Positions 9,316-20,397 of a stretch of DNA of 64,000 nt are shown piece by piece. Each line of letters opens with the position of its first letter. The stretch's first letter is position 1. Below the pieces are notes generated by a model that saw nothing but the letters and a program-made list of their open reading frames with translations, made no database searches and was not told the DNA's origin. The DNA is from Candidatus Methylopumilus universalis. GTDB lineage: Bacteria; Pseudomonadota; Gammaproteobacteria; Burkholderiales; Methylophilaceae. The stretch spans positions 744,001 through 808,000 of the forward strand of contig NZ_CP040968.1 of the NCBI RefSeq assembly GCF_006365315.1, written 5' to 3'. The position numbers were made by a program, and so were the translations under genes.

Positions 9316-10354
9316 CATCCTCCAGCATGTCATCATCGATATCGTCACTGACCTCATCAAGATAGTCATCAAAACTTAAATCTTCTAGAGGTTCTGTAAC
9401 ACCTAATTGCTCAGCCCGAATGATTTCAAGTAAAGCCTTCATATCATCGGGTAAATCAATCGACCATTCCATCGCTTCACCACTTAAAGGATGAATCAGT
9501 CCTAAACGAATCGCGTGAAGTGCTTGACGATTAAAACCTAATACATGCTGGCGTAACGCTTCACTCATGGATTTAATCGGCATAATGCTTTTTAAACCAT
9601 AGACAGGATCGCCCACAATAGATGCTTTTAAATATTGCATATGCACACGAATTTGATGCGTCCGGCCTGTTTCAAGATTGCATCTTAAGTACGTGTGAAC
9701 GCCAAATCGCTCTAAAATCTCATAATGCGTAATCGCAGGCCTTCCTGATAAATGGATGGCCATGCGAGTGCGAATGGATGGATGCCGCCCAATGGGCTGA
9801 TTCACTGTGCCATTTTTCCATAACTGCCCCCACACAATCGCTCGATATTCCCTTTTGACGGATCTTGCTTGAAGTTGTTGCACGAGATGCGTTTGTGCAT
9901 TTAAGGTCTTAGCCACGACTAAAAGCCCGCTGGTTTCTTTATCTAATCGATGCACAATACCGCAGCGAGGGATGTGTGCAATATCCGGCATATGATGAAG
10001 AAGCGCATTCAGAAGCGTGCCAGACCAATTGCCTATCGCAGGATGAACGACCATGCCGGCGGGTTTATTAATAACAAGCAATGTCTCGTCTTCAAAAATA
10101 ATATTGAGCGGAATCGCTTCAGGTAAAAATGCATTGTTCTCTGGATTTGATTGAACGATGACTTTGATTTCATCACCCGCATACACCTTATGTTTTACTG
10201 AAACATAGGATTGATTCACCAGCACGAATTCATCTTTAATCCATTCTTGCAATTTGGAGCGTGAAAATTCCGGCAAAAGTTGCTGCAAAGCCACATCCAC
10301 TCTTAAGCCGGCGTGCGTATCTGGGACGATCAATAATCTTTCATCATCATTCAT
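9308..10354 (-). CDS. rluD: 23S rRNA pseudouridine synthase RluD
   Basis: RluD converts uridines of helix 69 in 23S rRNA to pseudouridine. The 348-residue protein has an N-terminal S4 RNA-binding domain (about residues 15-75) and the catalytic motif HRLDKETSG with Asp138. The end is unusual: the last 25 or so residues are strongly acidic (DDYLDEVSDDIDDDMLEDDE). This tail is an addition to the normal RluD core. It is transcribed away from bamD, an arrangement kept in many proteobacteria, and its last codons contain the start of pgeF. Confidence 0.95.
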   Translation of the reverse strand: MNDDERLLIVPDTHAGLRVDVALQQLLPEFSRSKLQEWIKDEFVLVNQSYVSVKHKVYAGDEIKVIVQSNPENNAFLPEAIPLNIIFEDETLLVINKPAGMVVHPAIGNWSGTLLNALLHHMPDIAHIPRCGIVHRLDKETSGLLVVAKTLNAQTHLVQQLQARSVKREYRAIVWGQLWKNGTVNQPIGRHPSIRTRMAIHLSGRPAITHYEILERFGVHTYLRCNLETGRTHQIRVHMQYLKASIVGDPVYGLKSIMPIKSMSEALRQHVLGFNRQALHAIRLGLIHPLSGEAMEWSIDLPDDMKALLEIIRAEQLGVTEPLEDLSFDDYLDEVSDDIDDDMLEDDE

Positions 10355-10356
10355 AA

Positions 10357-10365
10357 TGCTATAAT
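10357..10365 (+). promoter_or_regulatory. Extended -10 promoter for bamD
   Basis: The sequence TGC-TATAAT lies just before bamD in the 42-bp gap between the divergent rluD and bamD. A TG dinucleotide one base before a perfect -10 hexamer is the extended -10 form that can act without a good -35 box. The start site would fall near 10372, giving a leader of about 25 bases. Confidence 0.45.
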
Positions 10366-10396
10366 TCTTCGTATATTTTTATAGTTAAAGGTTCGT

Positions 10397-11197
10397 ATGC
10401 GTATTGGTATAGTCGTTATTATGATGCTTTTTCTTGCGTCTTGTGCCATTTTTGGACCACCTACTGAGCTTGACGATACTAAAGGCTTATCGGCTGAACG
10501 CATCTATGAAAAAGCATCGGAAAAAATGGCGGATAAAGATTATAAAAAATCTGTCGAGTATTTAAAAAAATTAGAATCACGCTATCCTAATAGTAAATAT
10601 GGTGCGCAAGCCAAACTTGATATGGCCTATGCCTATTACAAGCAAGAAGATGCTGCGCAGTGCGTTTCAACCGTTGAGCGTTTCATTAAGATACACCCCA
10701 ATCATCCAAATCTCGATTATGCGTATTACTTAAAAGGGGTGGCTTACTTTAAGCAAAGAGGCATAGTCGAAAAAGCTACCTTCCAAGATATCAGTGATCG
10801 CGATCCTAAAGTTTTAAGGCAATCCTTTCTTGCCTTTAAAGATTTACTGACACTCTACCCCAACACGCGCTATGGCAAAGATGCGACAGAGCGTATGATT
10901 TATTTAAAAAATAAATTAGCGGATCATGAACTTCATGTGGCTCGCCATTATATGAAAGTGAAAGCATATATCGCGGCATTAAATCGCGCTAAATATGTCA
11001 TTGAAAGCTATCCTGATTCTAATTTTGTTGAAGAAGCGCTTGTGATTATGATCAGCGCTTATGACAATTTAGGTATGAATGATTTAAAAGAAGATAATTT
11101 AAGAATTCTGAAACAGAACTATCCCAATAGCTCCATGTTTACTAAAGGTAAAGATACTAAAAAACAGGATTGGTGGAAATTCTGGGATAAAGACTAG
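10397..11197 (+). CDS. bamD: Outer membrane assembly lipoprotein BamD
   Basis: BamD is the essential lipoprotein partner of BamA in the complex that folds beta-barrel proteins into the outer membrane. The 266-residue precursor has a lipoprotein signal peptide with lipobox LASC (Cys16). Five TPR-type repeats follow (for example [20 protein letters not shown] and a later [10 protein letters not shown] stretch). An AAGG ribosome site precedes the ATG. It is alone on the plus strand and converges on der, the two stops overlapping by two bases. With bamB at 12627-13805 two Bam components are in this window. Confidence 0.96.
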   Translation: MRIGIVVIMMLFLASCAIFGPPTELDDTKGLSAERIYEKASEKMADKDYKKSVEYLKKLESRYPNSKYGAQAKLDMAYAYYKQEDAAQCVSTVERFIKIHPNHPNLDYAYYLKGVAYFKQRGIVEKATFQDISDRDPKVLRQSFLAFKDLLTLYPNTRYGKDATERMIYLKNKLADHELHVARHYMKVKAYIAALNRAKYVIESYPDSNFVEEALVIMISAYDNLGMNDLKEDNLRILKQNYPNSSMFTKGKDTKKQDWWKFWDKD

Positions 11198-12624
11198 CGC
11201 TTCTTAGCTTCTAGTTTATTTTTATCTGTGAGTTTTTTACGAAGTGCATTCTTGCGACGCCGCATCGATACGACACCCTCTTTAGGTTTTCTTTTTTCTT
11301 CATCCAGGTAAGGATTTTCACCTTGCTTAAATTGCACCCTTAAAGGTGTGCCAATAATTTGAAATGCTTGTCTAAATGCGCCTTCTAAAAAGCGCATATA
11401 GCTATCTTTAATCGCATTCACATGATTGCCATGAATCACAATCACGGGCGGATTCGATCCGCCTTGATGCGCATAACGTAATTTAGGACGAATACCTTTT
11501 GAAATAGGCGGCTGATGCTGTTGCAATGTATCTATGAGGGCGCGTGTTAATTTAGGTGTCGACATTTTAATAAATGCACCACGATAAGCTTCATCGACAG
11601 ATTTTAAAATTTCAGTAAGGCCTTTTTTCTTTAAAGCTGAGACGTATTGAAATTCTGCAAACTTTAAAAATTGTAATTTACGTTGGATATCTTGCTTGAC
11701 GATTTCTCTTTCATCTTCTTTTAGTCGGTCCCATTTATTAATAGCGACGACGAGTGCGCGACCTGCTTCTAAGATATAAGCCCCCACGTGTGCATCTTGC
11801 TCTGTGATGCCCTCTTCGGCATCTACAACTAAAATAGCGACATTCGCCTCTTCAATGGCTTGCAAAGTTTTAATGACAGAAAACTTTTCAACTGCTTCAA
11901 AGACCTTACCTTTTTTACGAATACCTGCCGTATCAATGAGCGTGTAATTTTTATCATTGCGCTCTATATCAATTTGAATTGAATCACGCGTCGTTCCAGG
12001 TTCGTCAAAAGCAATCACACGATCTTCGCCTAGAAAAGCATTCACTAAAGTTGATTTACCGACATTAGGGCGACCTACAATCGCAATCTTTGGAATTTTT
12101 TGACGTACCTCATCTACTTCAATATCTTCTTTTTTAAAAGGTTCCAATGCCATCTGAATCATGTCACGCACACCTTCACCATGTGCTGACGAAATGCCTA
12201 ATGGATCGCCCAAACCTAGTTCAAAAAATTCGGCCGTGACAATGCCTCTTTGCATACCTTCTGTTTTATTGACTAACAAATAAATATTGCGATTCATCTT
12301 GCGAAGTAAATCTGCAATCACGCGATCATGTGGTGTGACACCTTGTCTGCCATCCGTAATAAAAAAAATCACATCGGCTTCATCAATGGCGAGTAGCGTT
12401 TGCTTTGCCATTTCTTTTTGAATGCCTTTTTCTATTAAAGGCTCAAAGCCTCCTGTATCAATAACGATATAAGGCATGTCGCCACCTAAACCTCGCCCGT
12501 AATGACGGTCACGTGTTAAGCCAGGAAGGTCAGCTACAAGGGCGTCACGCGATTTGGTTAAACGATTAAATAAAGTGGATTTGCCGACGTTAGGTCGGCC
12601 TACAAGGGCTATGGTGGGTAACAT
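11194..12624 (-). CDS. der: Ribosome biogenesis GTPase Der (EngA)
   Basis: Der is the double-GTPase needed for 50S assembly. The 476-residue protein has two G domains in tandem, each with GRPNVGKS (starting at residue 9 and near 184), DTGGF and DTAGI switch motifs, and NKTE / NKWD specificity motifs. A KH-like domain and a Lys/Arg-rich tail ([14 protein letters not shown]) complete it. It starts 2 bases after bamB, as in many proteobacteria. Confidence 0.97.
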   Translation of the reverse strand: MLPTIALVGRPNVGKSTLFNRLTKSRDALVADLPGLTRDRHYGRGLGGDMPYIVIDTGGFEPLIEKGIQKEMAKQTLLAIDEADVIFFITDGRQGVTPHDRVIADLLRKMNRNIYLLVNKTEGMQRGIVTAEFFELGLGDPLGISSAHGEGVRDMIQMALEPFKKEDIEVDEVRQKIPKIAIVGRPNVGKSTLVNAFLGEDRVIAFDEPGTTRDSIQIDIERNDKNYTLIDTAGIRKKGKVFEAVEKFSVIKTLQAIEEANVAILVVDAEEGITEQDAHVGAYILEAGRALVVAINKWDRLKEDEREIVKQDIQRKLQFLKFAEFQYVSALKKKGLTEILKSVDEAYRGAFIKMSTPKLTRALIDTLQQHQPPISKGIRPKLRYAHQGGSNPPVIVIHGNHVNAIKDSYMRFLEGAFRQAFQIIGTPLRVQFKQGENPYLDEEKRKPKEGVVSMRRRKNALRKKLTDKNKLEAKKR

Positions 12625-12626
12625 GA

Positions 12627-13805
12627 TTATTGAATAGCGATGGCGTAAAGCCCGCCATTACGTGTTTGCGCTAAAAACTTACCTGTTTCAAATTCAACCA
12701 TACGACGCATCACAGGTAAAGCATCGTCATCCAATTGAATACGGCCTAAAAAAGCACCGGTTTCTTTATCTAAAATATGAATATAACCTTCTAAATCTCC
12801 AACAGCCACGTAATCGCCCATGCCTAAGGGGGTTGTGAGTTTACGGTTTAAGAGGTCGCCTTGACGCCAATACGTTTTACCTGATTCAAGTGCTAATGAA
12901 TAAACAGCGCCACCCGTATGCGATAGATAAATCCTAGCACCGTCAATATTAATACCTGTATAACTTGAAATATCGCGGCTCCATAAAGTTCTTGCATTGA
13001 CGCGATCGACTGCTGAAATTTTACCTTGATAAGCCACCGTATAAATATTTAAGCCATCAATCACGGGTGAACTTGTGACATCAGATGCACGTTCAATTTC
13101 TGTCACCCCTTTCGGTTGTGCTACTGTAATTTCCCAGAGCAGCGAGCCATTATCTTCTCGAATAGCCGCTAATTTACCCCCCGGAAAACCTGCATATATA
13201 ACACCATCACTTGCCACGACTCCCACACTTGACCTTAAGCTCAAAGGTGGCCCCACTCTAGAGAAGGTCCATTTTTTTAAACCATCTTTTACGTTCACAC
13301 CATGAATAAGATTGTCTGATGTTCTCACAATCACCAGACCTTCATGAATGGTAGGCGCACTTAATATTTGACTCGATAATCTCGTTTTCCAAAGCAATTT
13401 GCCACTTAAATCATAAGCGACTAATAAACCCGTGGATGTGCCCACGGTAATTTCATTAATCCCTATGCCCACACCGCCTGATAATTTTTCACCGGTATTA
13501 ATTTTCCAAATGGATTTACCCGTTTTTAAATCAAATTTAGCTAAACTTCCATCAGATGATGCAGCGTAGGCTTCTTCTCCAATAATGCCAGGATAAAATT
13601 CAAATGATTCATCGCCTTCTAATTTTGCCGACCATAGTATTTTAGGGTTAAGTTTAGCTTTAAATTCTTTGAGAGGAGCTGGAGGGTCTATGGGGTCTTG
13701 ACCTACAATGCGCTCTGAAATTTGATCCGTAAAATCTTTAACGGGGCCACAAGCTAAAAACGAAAAAGATAAAAGTGCGATAAGAAGATAACGAAATAAA
13801 ATCAA
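12627..13805 (-). CDS. bamB: Outer membrane assembly lipoprotein BamB
   Basis: BamB is a beta-propeller lipoprotein of the Bam complex that helps deliver unfolded barrels to BamA. The precursor has a signal peptide with lipobox FLAC (Cys19) and then repeated WD/PQQ-like blades (for example [46 protein letters not shown]). The start is TTG at 13805. No ATG lies before the lipobox, and GGAG in the last codons of yfgM sits 7 bases before this TTG. It follows yfgM by 2 bases and precedes der. Confidence 0.93.
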   Translation of the reverse strand: MILFRYLLIALLSFSFLACGPVKDFTDQISERIVGQDPIDPPAPLKEFKAKLNPKILWSAKLEGDESFEFYPGIIGEEAYAASSDGSLAKFDLKTGKSIWKINTGEKLSGGVGIGINEITVGTSTGLLVAYDLSGKLLWKTRLSSQILSAPTIHEGLVIVRTSDNLIHGVNVKDGLKKWTFSRVGPPLSLRSSVGVVASDGVIYAGFPGGKLAAIREDNGSLLWEITVAQPKGVTEIERASDVTSSPVIDGLNIYTVAYQGKISAVDRVNARTLWSRDISSYTGINIDGARIYLSHTGGAVYSLALESGKTYWRQGDLLNRKLTTPLGMGDYVAVGDLEGYIHILDKETGAFLGRIQLDDDALPVMRRMVEFETGKFLAQTRNGGLYAIAIQ

Positions 13806-13807
13806 AC

Positions 13808-14434
13808 CTACACTCCAAGTGATTCTAATTTTTCTTCTGTGAATCTTACATAAGGGTCTTTAGGTCCAAATCGTTTTAATGCTTCTTGATAGGCTTTTTT
13901 AGCTTCATCTTTTTTACCCATCGCATTTAAAATATCACCCTTTAAATCATTAGATAGACCGAGATAACCTTCATTATCTACATCATTCGCTTTCTTTAAG
14001 GCATCTTCATATTTTTTTTCTTCGACTAATATTTGACCTAATTGAATGAGCGCTATCGATTCTGTGGCAGATTCTTTTGCGTGACTTGAAGCCCATTCCA
14101 ATTTCTCTTTTGCCTTGTCTTTTAAGCCTTCAGAGTAGCTTGCTTTCGCAAATAAAATAGCCGCGCGACCTGCATAAGGTGTGCCGCCATAGTTATCAAT
14201 TAAGCTTTGTGCTTTTTGCATAATGTCTTTGCTATTTTTTTCATCCAGGACCACAATGCTTTGATAAAGTTCAGAAGCGGCTAATGATTGCTTGGTTTGG
14301 TAATAGCCCCATCCTTGATAGAGACCATATATTACAAAAAATGCAATGACACCACGAGTAATGTAGTTGCCAAATTTTCTCCAGAGCGCGTTAAGTTCGT
14401 CTACCTGTTCTTGTTCTTCTAAATTGAGTGCCAT
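13808..14434 (-). CDS. yfgM: YfgM-like ancillary SecYEG translocon / TPR membrane protein
   Basis: YfgM proteins are anchored in the inner membrane with a periplasmic TPR domain, and link the Sec translocon to periplasmic chaperones in E. coli. This 208-residue protein has a cytosolic N-terminus (ALNLEEQEQVDELNALWRK), one membrane helix (about residues 25-43), and helical repeats rich in Ala, Lys and Glu ending KRFGPKDPYVRFTEEKLESL. It sits directly upstream of bamB, the conserved position. The expected upstream neighbour hisS is separated from it here by two ABC ATPase genes. Confidence 0.9.
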   Translation of the reverse strand: MALNLEEQEQVDELNALWRKFGNYITRGVIAFFVIYGLYQGWGYYQTKQSLAASELYQSIVVLDEKNSKDIMQKAQSLIDNYGGTPYAGRAAILFAKASYSEGLKDKAKEKLEWASSHAKESATESIALIQLGQILVEEKKYEDALKKANDVDNEGYLGLSNDLKGDILNAMGKKDEAKKAYQEALKRFGPKDPYVRFTEEKLESLGV

Positions 14435-14459
14435 AGCTTTTTATTTCCTTTAAAAAAAA

Positions 14460-15284
14460 TTAACTGACTTTAAATTTAAAATGATTGCCCGGAATTGCAT
14501 TTAAGAGTTCACGCGTGTAATTAGCTTTTGGTTTTTCATAAATGCCTTTGATGGTACCTTGTTCCACAATTTTCCCTTGATGCATCACCGCAATGGTATC
14601 TGCCATATGTCGAACGACTCTTAAATCATGACTAATGAATAAATAGCTCAAACCTAATTCCTTTTGTAGTTCTTTTAGCAATAATAAAATCTGCGCTTGA
14701 ATCGATACATCGAGCGCTGAAACAGGTTCATCACAAATAACGAGTTCGGGTTCTACAATTAAAGCCCTTGCAATACCAATTCTCTGTCTTTGCCCGCCTG
14801 AAAACTGATGCGGGTATTTATTCAAATCAGACACTTCCAGCCCTACTTTTTTAATCATGTCGCGCATCTTTTTATCGCGCACAATTTTATTACCCAAATC
14901 ATGAATTAATAAGCCTTCTTCTAAAATTTCACTAATCTTCATGCGAGGATTGAGTGAAGCATAAGGATCTTGAAATACCATTTGTATATGGCGTTTAAGA
15001 TATTTTTTACCTTCTACATCTAAAGAGTTAAGGTTTTTACCTTTAAAGAAAAGCTCACCCTGATCAAGCGACAGCAATTGTAACAGACAACGAGCCAAGG
15101 TTGACTTACCACTGCCTGATTCACCTACAATCGCTAGCGTTTCTCCCTTTTTAATCGATAAACTGACATTATTAAGCGCTTTAATAGTTCTTTGCTTTCT
15201 TACAAAGAAACCAGACGTTTGCGTATAGGTTTTATAAAGGTCTTTAGCCTCTAACAACACTTCATTTTTAATAATTTTTGCCAT
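14460..15284 (-). CDS. Oligopeptide/dipeptide-type ABC transporter ATPase (DppF/OppF-like)
   Basis: A single nucleotide-binding domain of the peptide/nickel importer class. Walker A GESGSGKST lies at residues 54-62; the ABC signature FSGGQRQRIGIARAL and Walker B LVICDEP follow, then the D-loop ALD and the H-loop His. A C-terminal oligopeptide-type tail (EKPKANYTRELLNAIPG) marks the family. It pairs with the ATPase at 15301-16119, 16 bases upstream, as DppD/DppF or the two halves of YejF do. No permease or substrate-binding protein gene is nearby, so the substrate is unknown. Confidence 0.88.
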   Translation of the reverse strand: MAKIIKNEVLLEAKDLYKTYTQTSGFFVRKQRTIKALNNVSLSIKKGETLAIVGESGSGKSTLARCLLQLLSLDQGELFFKGKNLNSLDVEGKKYLKRHIQMVFQDPYASLNPRMKISEILEEGLLIHDLGNKIVRDKKMRDMIKKVGLEVSDLNKYPHQFSGGQRQRIGIARALIVEPELVICDEPVSALDVSIQAQILLLLKELQKELGLSYLFISHDLRVVRHMADTIAVMHQGKIVEQGTIKGIYEKPKANYTRELLNAIPGNHFKFKVS

Positions 15285-15300
15285 AGGATAAATATGACTC

Positions 15301-16119
15301 TTAAATAAATGTGCGATGTTGAATAGGTTTTAATTTCTTTATACCTTCGGCATCTGGCACACATTGCAGCAAAGCTTTGGTGTAAGCATGTTTTGGTTTT
15401 TTTAATACGTCCTTCACATTTCCTTTTTCAACAATGTGGCCTTGATACATGACAATGACATCGTCAGCGATTTCTTCTACCACACCAAAATCATGGGTAA
15501 TAAAAAGCATGGCCATGTGTCTTTTCTCTTTTAAATTGGAAAGAAGCTTTAAAATTTGCGCTTGCACTGTGACATCTAAAGCGGTCGTCGGTTCATCTGC
15601 AATTAAAATTAAGGGTTCACATGCAATACTCATCGCGATCATAATGCGCTGTCTTTGTCCACCCGACAGCTCATCGGGGTAACTTGAAATACGATCTGCT
15701 GCGATACCCACCTCTCTAAAAAGAGATAGCACTTTTTTATTTAAACTATTGTTATCCAAATCAAGGTGCGCACTTAACGCTTCTTTAATCTGGTCTCCAA
15801 TCGTTAAGACCGGGTTTAAAGATGTCATGGGTTCCTGAAAAATCATGGCTATCGATTTACCACGATAATGTCGCATCTCAACATTAGATAAGTTGGAAAT
15901 ATTTTTTCCTTCAAAACAGATATCGCCTGTTTGTTTGAGTTGCGCGGACAAAAGCTTCATAATCGATAATGCCGTTAAACTTTTACCACTACCTGATTCG
16001 CCCACGATGCAAGTCGTGCGACCCGGATATAAATCAAATGAAACATCATCCACTAAAATCTTACGTGGCTCATTGATGGGAGACACTTTTAAATGTTTGA
16101 CTTCAAGTATTTTTTTCAT
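15301..16119 (-). CDS. Oligopeptide/dipeptide-type ABC transporter ATPase (DppD/OppD-like)
   Basis: The second ATPase of the pair: Walker A GESGSGKS at residues 40-47, signature LSGGQRQRIMIAMSIA, Walker B LILIADEPTTALDVT, and the C-terminal oligo_HPY-type segment KKPKHAYTKALLQCVPD. Its ATG overlaps the hisS stop by 4 bases (ATGA), so translation is coupled to hisS, an odd partner. Two half-ATPases of this kind normally form a heterodimer below two DppB/DppC-type permeases. Those must be encoded elsewhere if the system is active. Confidence 0.88.
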   Translation of the reverse strand: MKKILEVKHLKVSPINEPRKILVDDVSFDLYPGRTTCIVGESGSGKSLTALSIMKLLSAQLKQTGDICFEGKNISNLSNVEMRHYRGKSIAMIFQEPMTSLNPVLTIGDQIKEALSAHLDLDNNSLNKKVLSLFREVGIAADRISSYPDELSGGQRQRIMIAMSIACEPLILIADEPTTALDVTVQAQILKLLSNLKEKRHMAMLFITHDFGVVEEIADDVIVMYQGHIVEKGNVKDVLKKPKHAYTKALLQCVPDAEGIKKLKPIQHRTFI

Positions 16120-17381
16120 GATGTTTGTTTCAATAAGAATAGAGCTAATTCATCTAATGGAATCTTCGATTGTACATTTTCAACTCTTAAGGATTTGACT
16201 TGTGCTACACCCTCTTTCATTTCATCATCACCTAAGATGACAGCATATGCTGCACCACTTTTATCAGCGCGTTTCATTTGTGATTTAAAGCTACTTCCGC
16301 CTGAATTTAAAACGACTTTTAATCCATGAGATCGAAGTGTTTCAGATAACTTTAATGCATAGTTTTCAGCAGTCTCACCTAAATTCACCAAATAAATATT
16401 GGGTTCGTTTTGGAAAATAACACCCATATCTTCTAACAGTAAGATGATGCGTTCTAAGCCAATTCCAAAACCTGCGGCAGGTGTTTTATCCCCTCCTAAT
16501 CGCTCGATTAAATAATCGTATCTGCCACCACCCGCAATGGTGCCTTGGCTTCCCAAGCGATTCGTCACCCATTCATAAACGGTGCGATTGTAGTAATCAA
16601 GACCTCTTACTAAGCGATGATTCAATTTAAAGGAAATACCTGCTTCTTTTAAATATCTACATACTGTTTCGAAATGTGCTTTCGCTTCACTATTTAAATA
16701 ATCCGATAACTTTGGTGCCCCTTCAATCATGGTCTGCATGAGAGGATTCTTACTATCCAAAACCCGTAATGGGTTTTGATGGAGTCGACGTTTCGCATCT
16801 TCATCTAAAATACCAAGATGGCCTTCAAAATAACGTATAAGTTCAGAACGATATTTCAATCGATCTTCAGGGTCGCCGATTGAATTGATATGAAGTTCGA
16901 CATCTTTAATATCGAGTGCTTTCCAGAGTCTTGCCAATAATAAAATTTGTTCGGCATCGATATTGGCATCGTTGAATCCAAAGGCTTCAATTCCCACTTG
17001 ATTAAATTGGCGTTGACGACCTTTTTGCACATTCTCGTGCCTAAACATAGGGCCTTGATACCATAGTCGAATGGGGCCATTGTAGGTCAAGTTATGCTCA
17101 ATGACCGCTCTCACACATCCCGCAGTCCCCTCAGGGCGAAGTGTTAGTAGATCTTCATTTAAAGGGTCTATCCATGAGTACATTTCTTTTTCAACAATAT
17201 CAGTGTGTGTGCCGACGCTATCTACAAAAAGTGAAGTGGGTTCAACGATGGGTAGATTGATTTTTTCATAAGCATAAAGATTTAATACTTCACGTATCTT
17301 GTCTTCAACAAAATGCCAAAGCGGCGTCTTATCTGGTAAGACATCATAGAAGCCTTTGATACTTTGTAATTTTTTGCTCAT
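16116..17381 (-). CDS. hisS: Histidine-tRNA ligase
   Basis: HisS charges tRNA(His). The 421-residue class II synthetase starts with the family N-terminus KLQSIKGFYDVLPDKT and has motif 2 (GPMFRHENVQKGRQRQFNQ), the histidine-binding peptide GLDYYNRTVYEW, and motif 3 (AAGFGIGLERI). A C-terminal anticodon-binding domain follows (about residues 325-415), unlike HisZ at the left end of the window. It starts 5 bases after ispG, the usual order in this lineage. Confidence 0.97.
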   Translation of the reverse strand: MSKKLQSIKGFYDVLPDKTPLWHFVEDKIREVLNLYAYEKINLPIVEPTSLFVDSVGTHTDIVEKEMYSWIDPLNEDLLTLRPEGTAGCVRAVIEHNLTYNGPIRLWYQGPMFRHENVQKGRQRQFNQVGIEAFGFNDANIDAEQILLLARLWKALDIKDVELHINSIGDPEDRLKYRSELIRYFEGHLGILDEDAKRRLHQNPLRVLDSKNPLMQTMIEGAPKLSDYLNSEAKAHFETVCRYLKEAGISFKLNHRLVRGLDYYNRTVYEWVTNRLGSQGTIAGGGRYDYLIERLGGDKTPAAGFGIGLERIILLLEDMGVIFQNEPNIYLVNLGETAENYALKLSETLRSHGLKVVLNSGGSSFKSQMKRADKSGAAYAVILGDDEMKEGVAQVKSLRVENVQSKIPLDELALFLLKQTS

Positions 17382-17386
17382 AGTCG

Positions 17387-18607
17387 TTATTTTAACTTTG
17401 AATAGTGCGATTCCACATAGTTCATGACAATCGCTTTAAATTCTTGCGCGATTTTGTCACCCTTTAAAGTGACCGTCTTTTCACCATCGACAAATACGGG
17501 AGCAACTGGAATCTCCCCCGTTCCCGGCAAACTAATCCCAATATTTGCGAGCTTAGACTCTCCGGGGCCATTGACGACGCATCCCATCACGGCAACTGAC
17601 ATATCTTCAACCCCTGGAAATGTATCTTTCCATTGCGGCATGGATTCGCGTAAAAAAGTTTGAATCTCGAGTGCCAACTCCTGAAAATAAGTCGACGTCG
17701 TGCGACCACATCCAGGACATGCAGTGACTAAAGGTGTAAAAGATCGAATACCCATGGTTTGTAAAATCTCTTGGGCGACCACGACTTCATTTGTTCTAGG
17801 TTCATTGGATGTTGGCGTTAAAGATACACGAATGGTGTCGCCTATACCTTGCTGTAACAGAATAGCTAGTGCTGCAGTGGATGCCACAATCCCTTTGGAA
17901 CCCATGCCAGCTTCGGTTAAACCAAGATGGAGTGGGTATGAAGTTCTTTTAGCTAACTCTTGATAAATAAGGATTAAATCTTGAACAACGCTCACTTTAC
18001 AAGAGATCACAATTTTATTTTTAGGTAAACCCCAAGAGACAGCTTGCTCTGCGCTCTCAAGTGCTGATTGAATTAAGGCTTCCCGCATCAATGCATCGGA
18101 TGAAAGTGGATTTTTTAATTTTGCATTCTCATCCATCATCGATGCCAATTTGGCTTGATCTAAGCTTCCCCAATTGACCCCAATGCGAACTGGCTTATTG
18201 TATGTTTTAGCAATACTGATCATCGCTTCAAACTGTTCATCACGACGACTGCCTTTTCCGACATTGCCTGGATTGATACGATATTTGGCGAGGAGCTTTG
18301 CGCACTCAGGGTAATTCTCTAATAACTTATGTCCATTAAAATGAAAATCGCCCACGATCGGGACATGACAATTTCTTTGTTTTAGCTCTTCGACAATCTT
18401 TGGAATGGCGTCTGCAGAAGCTTCATTATTCACTGTGACCCTAACAATTTCAGAACCAGCTTTCCATAACTCAAAAATTTGTTCAGTGGTTTTTTGAACG
18501 TCGGCTGTGTCGGTATTGGTCATGGATTGAACGACAATCGGAGAGCCCCCACCGACGGGGACTGACCCCACGAGGACCTTAAGAGTATTTGATCTTATAG
18601 AATTCAT
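17387..18607 (-). CDS. ispG: 4-hydroxy-3-methylbut-2-en-1-yl diphosphate synthase IspG
   Basis: IspG (GcpE) is the Fe-S enzyme that opens methylerythritol cyclodiphosphate to HMBPP in the MEP isoprenoid pathway. The 406-residue protein has the TIM-barrel N-terminal part ([15 protein letters not shown]). The cluster ligands lie in CPGCGRTT and CVVNGPGES. It is the last core gene before the polysaccharide cassette, whose final gene ends 14 bases upstream, so transcription may read through from the cassette into ispG. Undecaprenyl carriers for the glycans come from this pathway, but the adjacency is probably accidental. Confidence 0.97.
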   Translation of the reverse strand: MNSIRSNTLKVLVGSVPVGGGSPIVVQSMTNTDTADVQKTTEQIFELWKAGSEIVRVTVNNEASADAIPKIVEELKQRNCHVPIVGDFHFNGHKLLENYPECAKLLAKYRINPGNVGKGSRRDEQFEAMISIAKTYNKPVRIGVNWGSLDQAKLASMMDENAKLKNPLSSDALMREALIQSALESAEQAVSWGLPKNKIVISCKVSVVQDLILIYQELAKRTSYPLHLGLTEAGMGSKGIVASTAALAILLQQGIGDTIRVSLTPTSNEPRTNEVVVAQEILQTMGIRSFTPLVTACPGCGRTTSTYFQELALEIQTFLRESMPQWKDTFPGVEDMSVAVMGCVVNGPGESKLANIGISLPGTGEIPVAPVFVDGEKTVTLKGDKIAQEFKAIVMNYVESHYSKLK

Positions 18608-18621
18608 AAAGTTAATATAGA

Positions 18622-20397
18622 TTATTTAGTGGCCTTGCACCATATGTAATTCCAATTTTGTGTACCTAGCCTTGCTGAATAATTTTTGCAACTATGAGTA
18701 TCAAGATTTAAATTATATTTTTGAAGTGAAATTTGATTTAATTTAATTACTTCGTCATTTACAGCTCTGGAATCAACATAGTCTTTGTCCATGATATCCA
18801 AATAACACATCTCCTGATTTTTTTGAAAAAATTTAATTTTGCCTCTAAATTTAATTTTTTTAATAAATAGGTCTAAAGAATGGCATTTAGAAAGGGATGA
18901 CTTTAGATTTATCAAACTAAGGGCATGATCCCACTTTTTAACATTATCAATTCGCCAATTATAAATTCCAGAAAAAATAACATAAAAATGCTTTTTCCCT
19001 GACAAGTAGGAATCAAGAATTAATTGCTCATCGCTAAAAGTATTTAACCGAAAAAAAGAAAGGTCTTTAGGGAATAATGTTACCAGCCATGAAATTGGCG
19101 AGTTGTCTGACATTAATACAAGAGACTCTTTTAACTCTCTTAGCTCCAAGGGAATTTCTGCATAAAAAGCGGGATTAACCCACCTTGTATGCCCAAACGT
19201 TCCAAAACCACCGAATAAAGAAATTATTATGGATAAAATAATAACAGAACGAAAAAACTTTTCTTTTAATTTAAAGTTGAAACTTTTAATTAAAATTAAA
19301 AAAGCTAAAGGAGTTAAAACCTCAATTGTAACTAAATATCTTTGGAGACCAAAAATAAACATCCATAAAATATATGAAAACACAATGAAACATATTAAAA
19401 AGTTTTCTTTGGATAATTTGAAAGAAAAATTAATATGAAGTTTATTCTTAATCATTGTTGTAGCTTTTAAAATAAGCAATACATATATTATTGGCCACAA
19501 AATCTCACGAGCTAAAGAATCATTTGCTGTGTTGTAATTAAAAAGTTTAAAGAATGGAAAAAAGATAATAGAAAAAAAATCTTTTGGTGTCCATGCGTTT
19601 GTAAGAGTGCTTATATTTGAAAAATTATTGTGAAAAAAATTACTAAAGAGGGGGAAAAATGGGTTATTGAAATGCTCCCACATCTTAATAAACCAAAAAC
19701 CTCCAGTCAAAAAAATTCCACACAAAACTGAGAGAGAAAATAGCAAAAAGCTTACTATTCTTTTTGGAAATTTTTCTGGGTAGAAAAATAAAGAAAATGC
19801 CATGGATAGGGCATAAGGCGCATTAGTTAACTTTAACCCTACCGAACATCCTATAATTAACCCAGCAGTAAAAAATGCTAGTATTTTATAATTGCTACTA
19901 TTATTTGAATCAAAATTTTTTAAAATTAAAAATAAAGAAAATAAATTTAGAACAGCAGTTGTATTATCTCCCATGCTATTACCTAAAGATGAAAGAAAAT
20001 TTGGCGTTAAACAACCAGCAATTGATACAAAAAGTATTTTTAAGTGAAGGCTTTTAAAAAAATTAATCTTTTCATTCTTAATAAGAAATATCGATGTAAT
20101 TTTAAAAATAAGAACAAAGATCAATCCGTGAAAAAGACCAATCATTAGCCCCACCAATTTAGGATTTAAGTAGGTGTTGAGACTAAAATAAGCAGCATCC
20201 AATAAAGGATTAAAGTAAGTTTGTATACCGCTTACTGCAAAATCGAGATCAAACTTATTGTTTAAAAAGGAGAAACCGTTATAAAGGTGGTAGCCTGCAA
20301 GATCAAAATTCCTATCCTGGCCTAAGATTAGTGACCATAAACCAAAAACAAATGGAACGAGCCAAACGATAATATTTGCATTAATTTTTCTGATCAA
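18622..20397 (-). CDS. Multi-pass membrane protein, probable GT-C-type glycosyltransferase
   Basis: About 590 residues with 10 or more hydrophobic segments in the N-terminal 430 residues, followed by a soluble C-terminal domain of about 150 residues. The first periplasmic loop ([19 protein letters not shown]) has the acidic position seen in lipid-sugar-using GT-C enzymes. I do not recognise a precise family. The start is uncertain: the frame has no ATG near its beginning. A TTG at 20397 follows GAGAGGG by 12 bases; a TTG at 20421 would give 599 residues. Both overlap the upstream GT2 gene, suggesting coupling. The strong A/T bias differs from ispG. Confidence 0.75.
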   Translation of the reverse strand: MIRKINANIIVWLVPFVFGLWSLILGQDRNFDLAGYHLYNGFSFLNNKFDLDFAVSGIQTYFNPLLDAAYFSLNTYLNPKLVGLMIGLFHGLIFVLIFKITSIFLIKNEKINFFKSLHLKILFVSIAGCLTPNFLSSLGNSMGDNTTAVLNLFSLFLILKNFDSNNSSNYKILAFFTAGLIIGCSVGLKLTNAPYALSMAFSLFFYPEKFPKRIVSFLLFSLSVLCGIFLTGGFWFIKMWEHFNNPFFPLFSNFFHNNFSNISTLTNAWTPKDFFSIIFFPFFKLFNYNTANDSLAREILWPIIYVLLILKATTMIKNKLHINFSFKLSKENFLICFIVFSYILWMFIFGLQRYLVTIEVLTPLAFLILIKSFNFKLKEKFFRSVIILSIIISLFGGFGTFGHTRWVNPAFYAEIPLELRELKESLVLMSDNSPISWLVTLFPKDLSFFRLNTFSDEQLILDSYLSGKKHFYVIFSGIYNWRIDNVKKWDHALSLINLKSSLSKCHSLDLFIKKIKFRGKIKFFQKNQEMCYLDIMDKDYVDSRAVNDEVIKLNQISLQKYNLNLDTHSCKNYSARLGTQNWNYIWCKATK

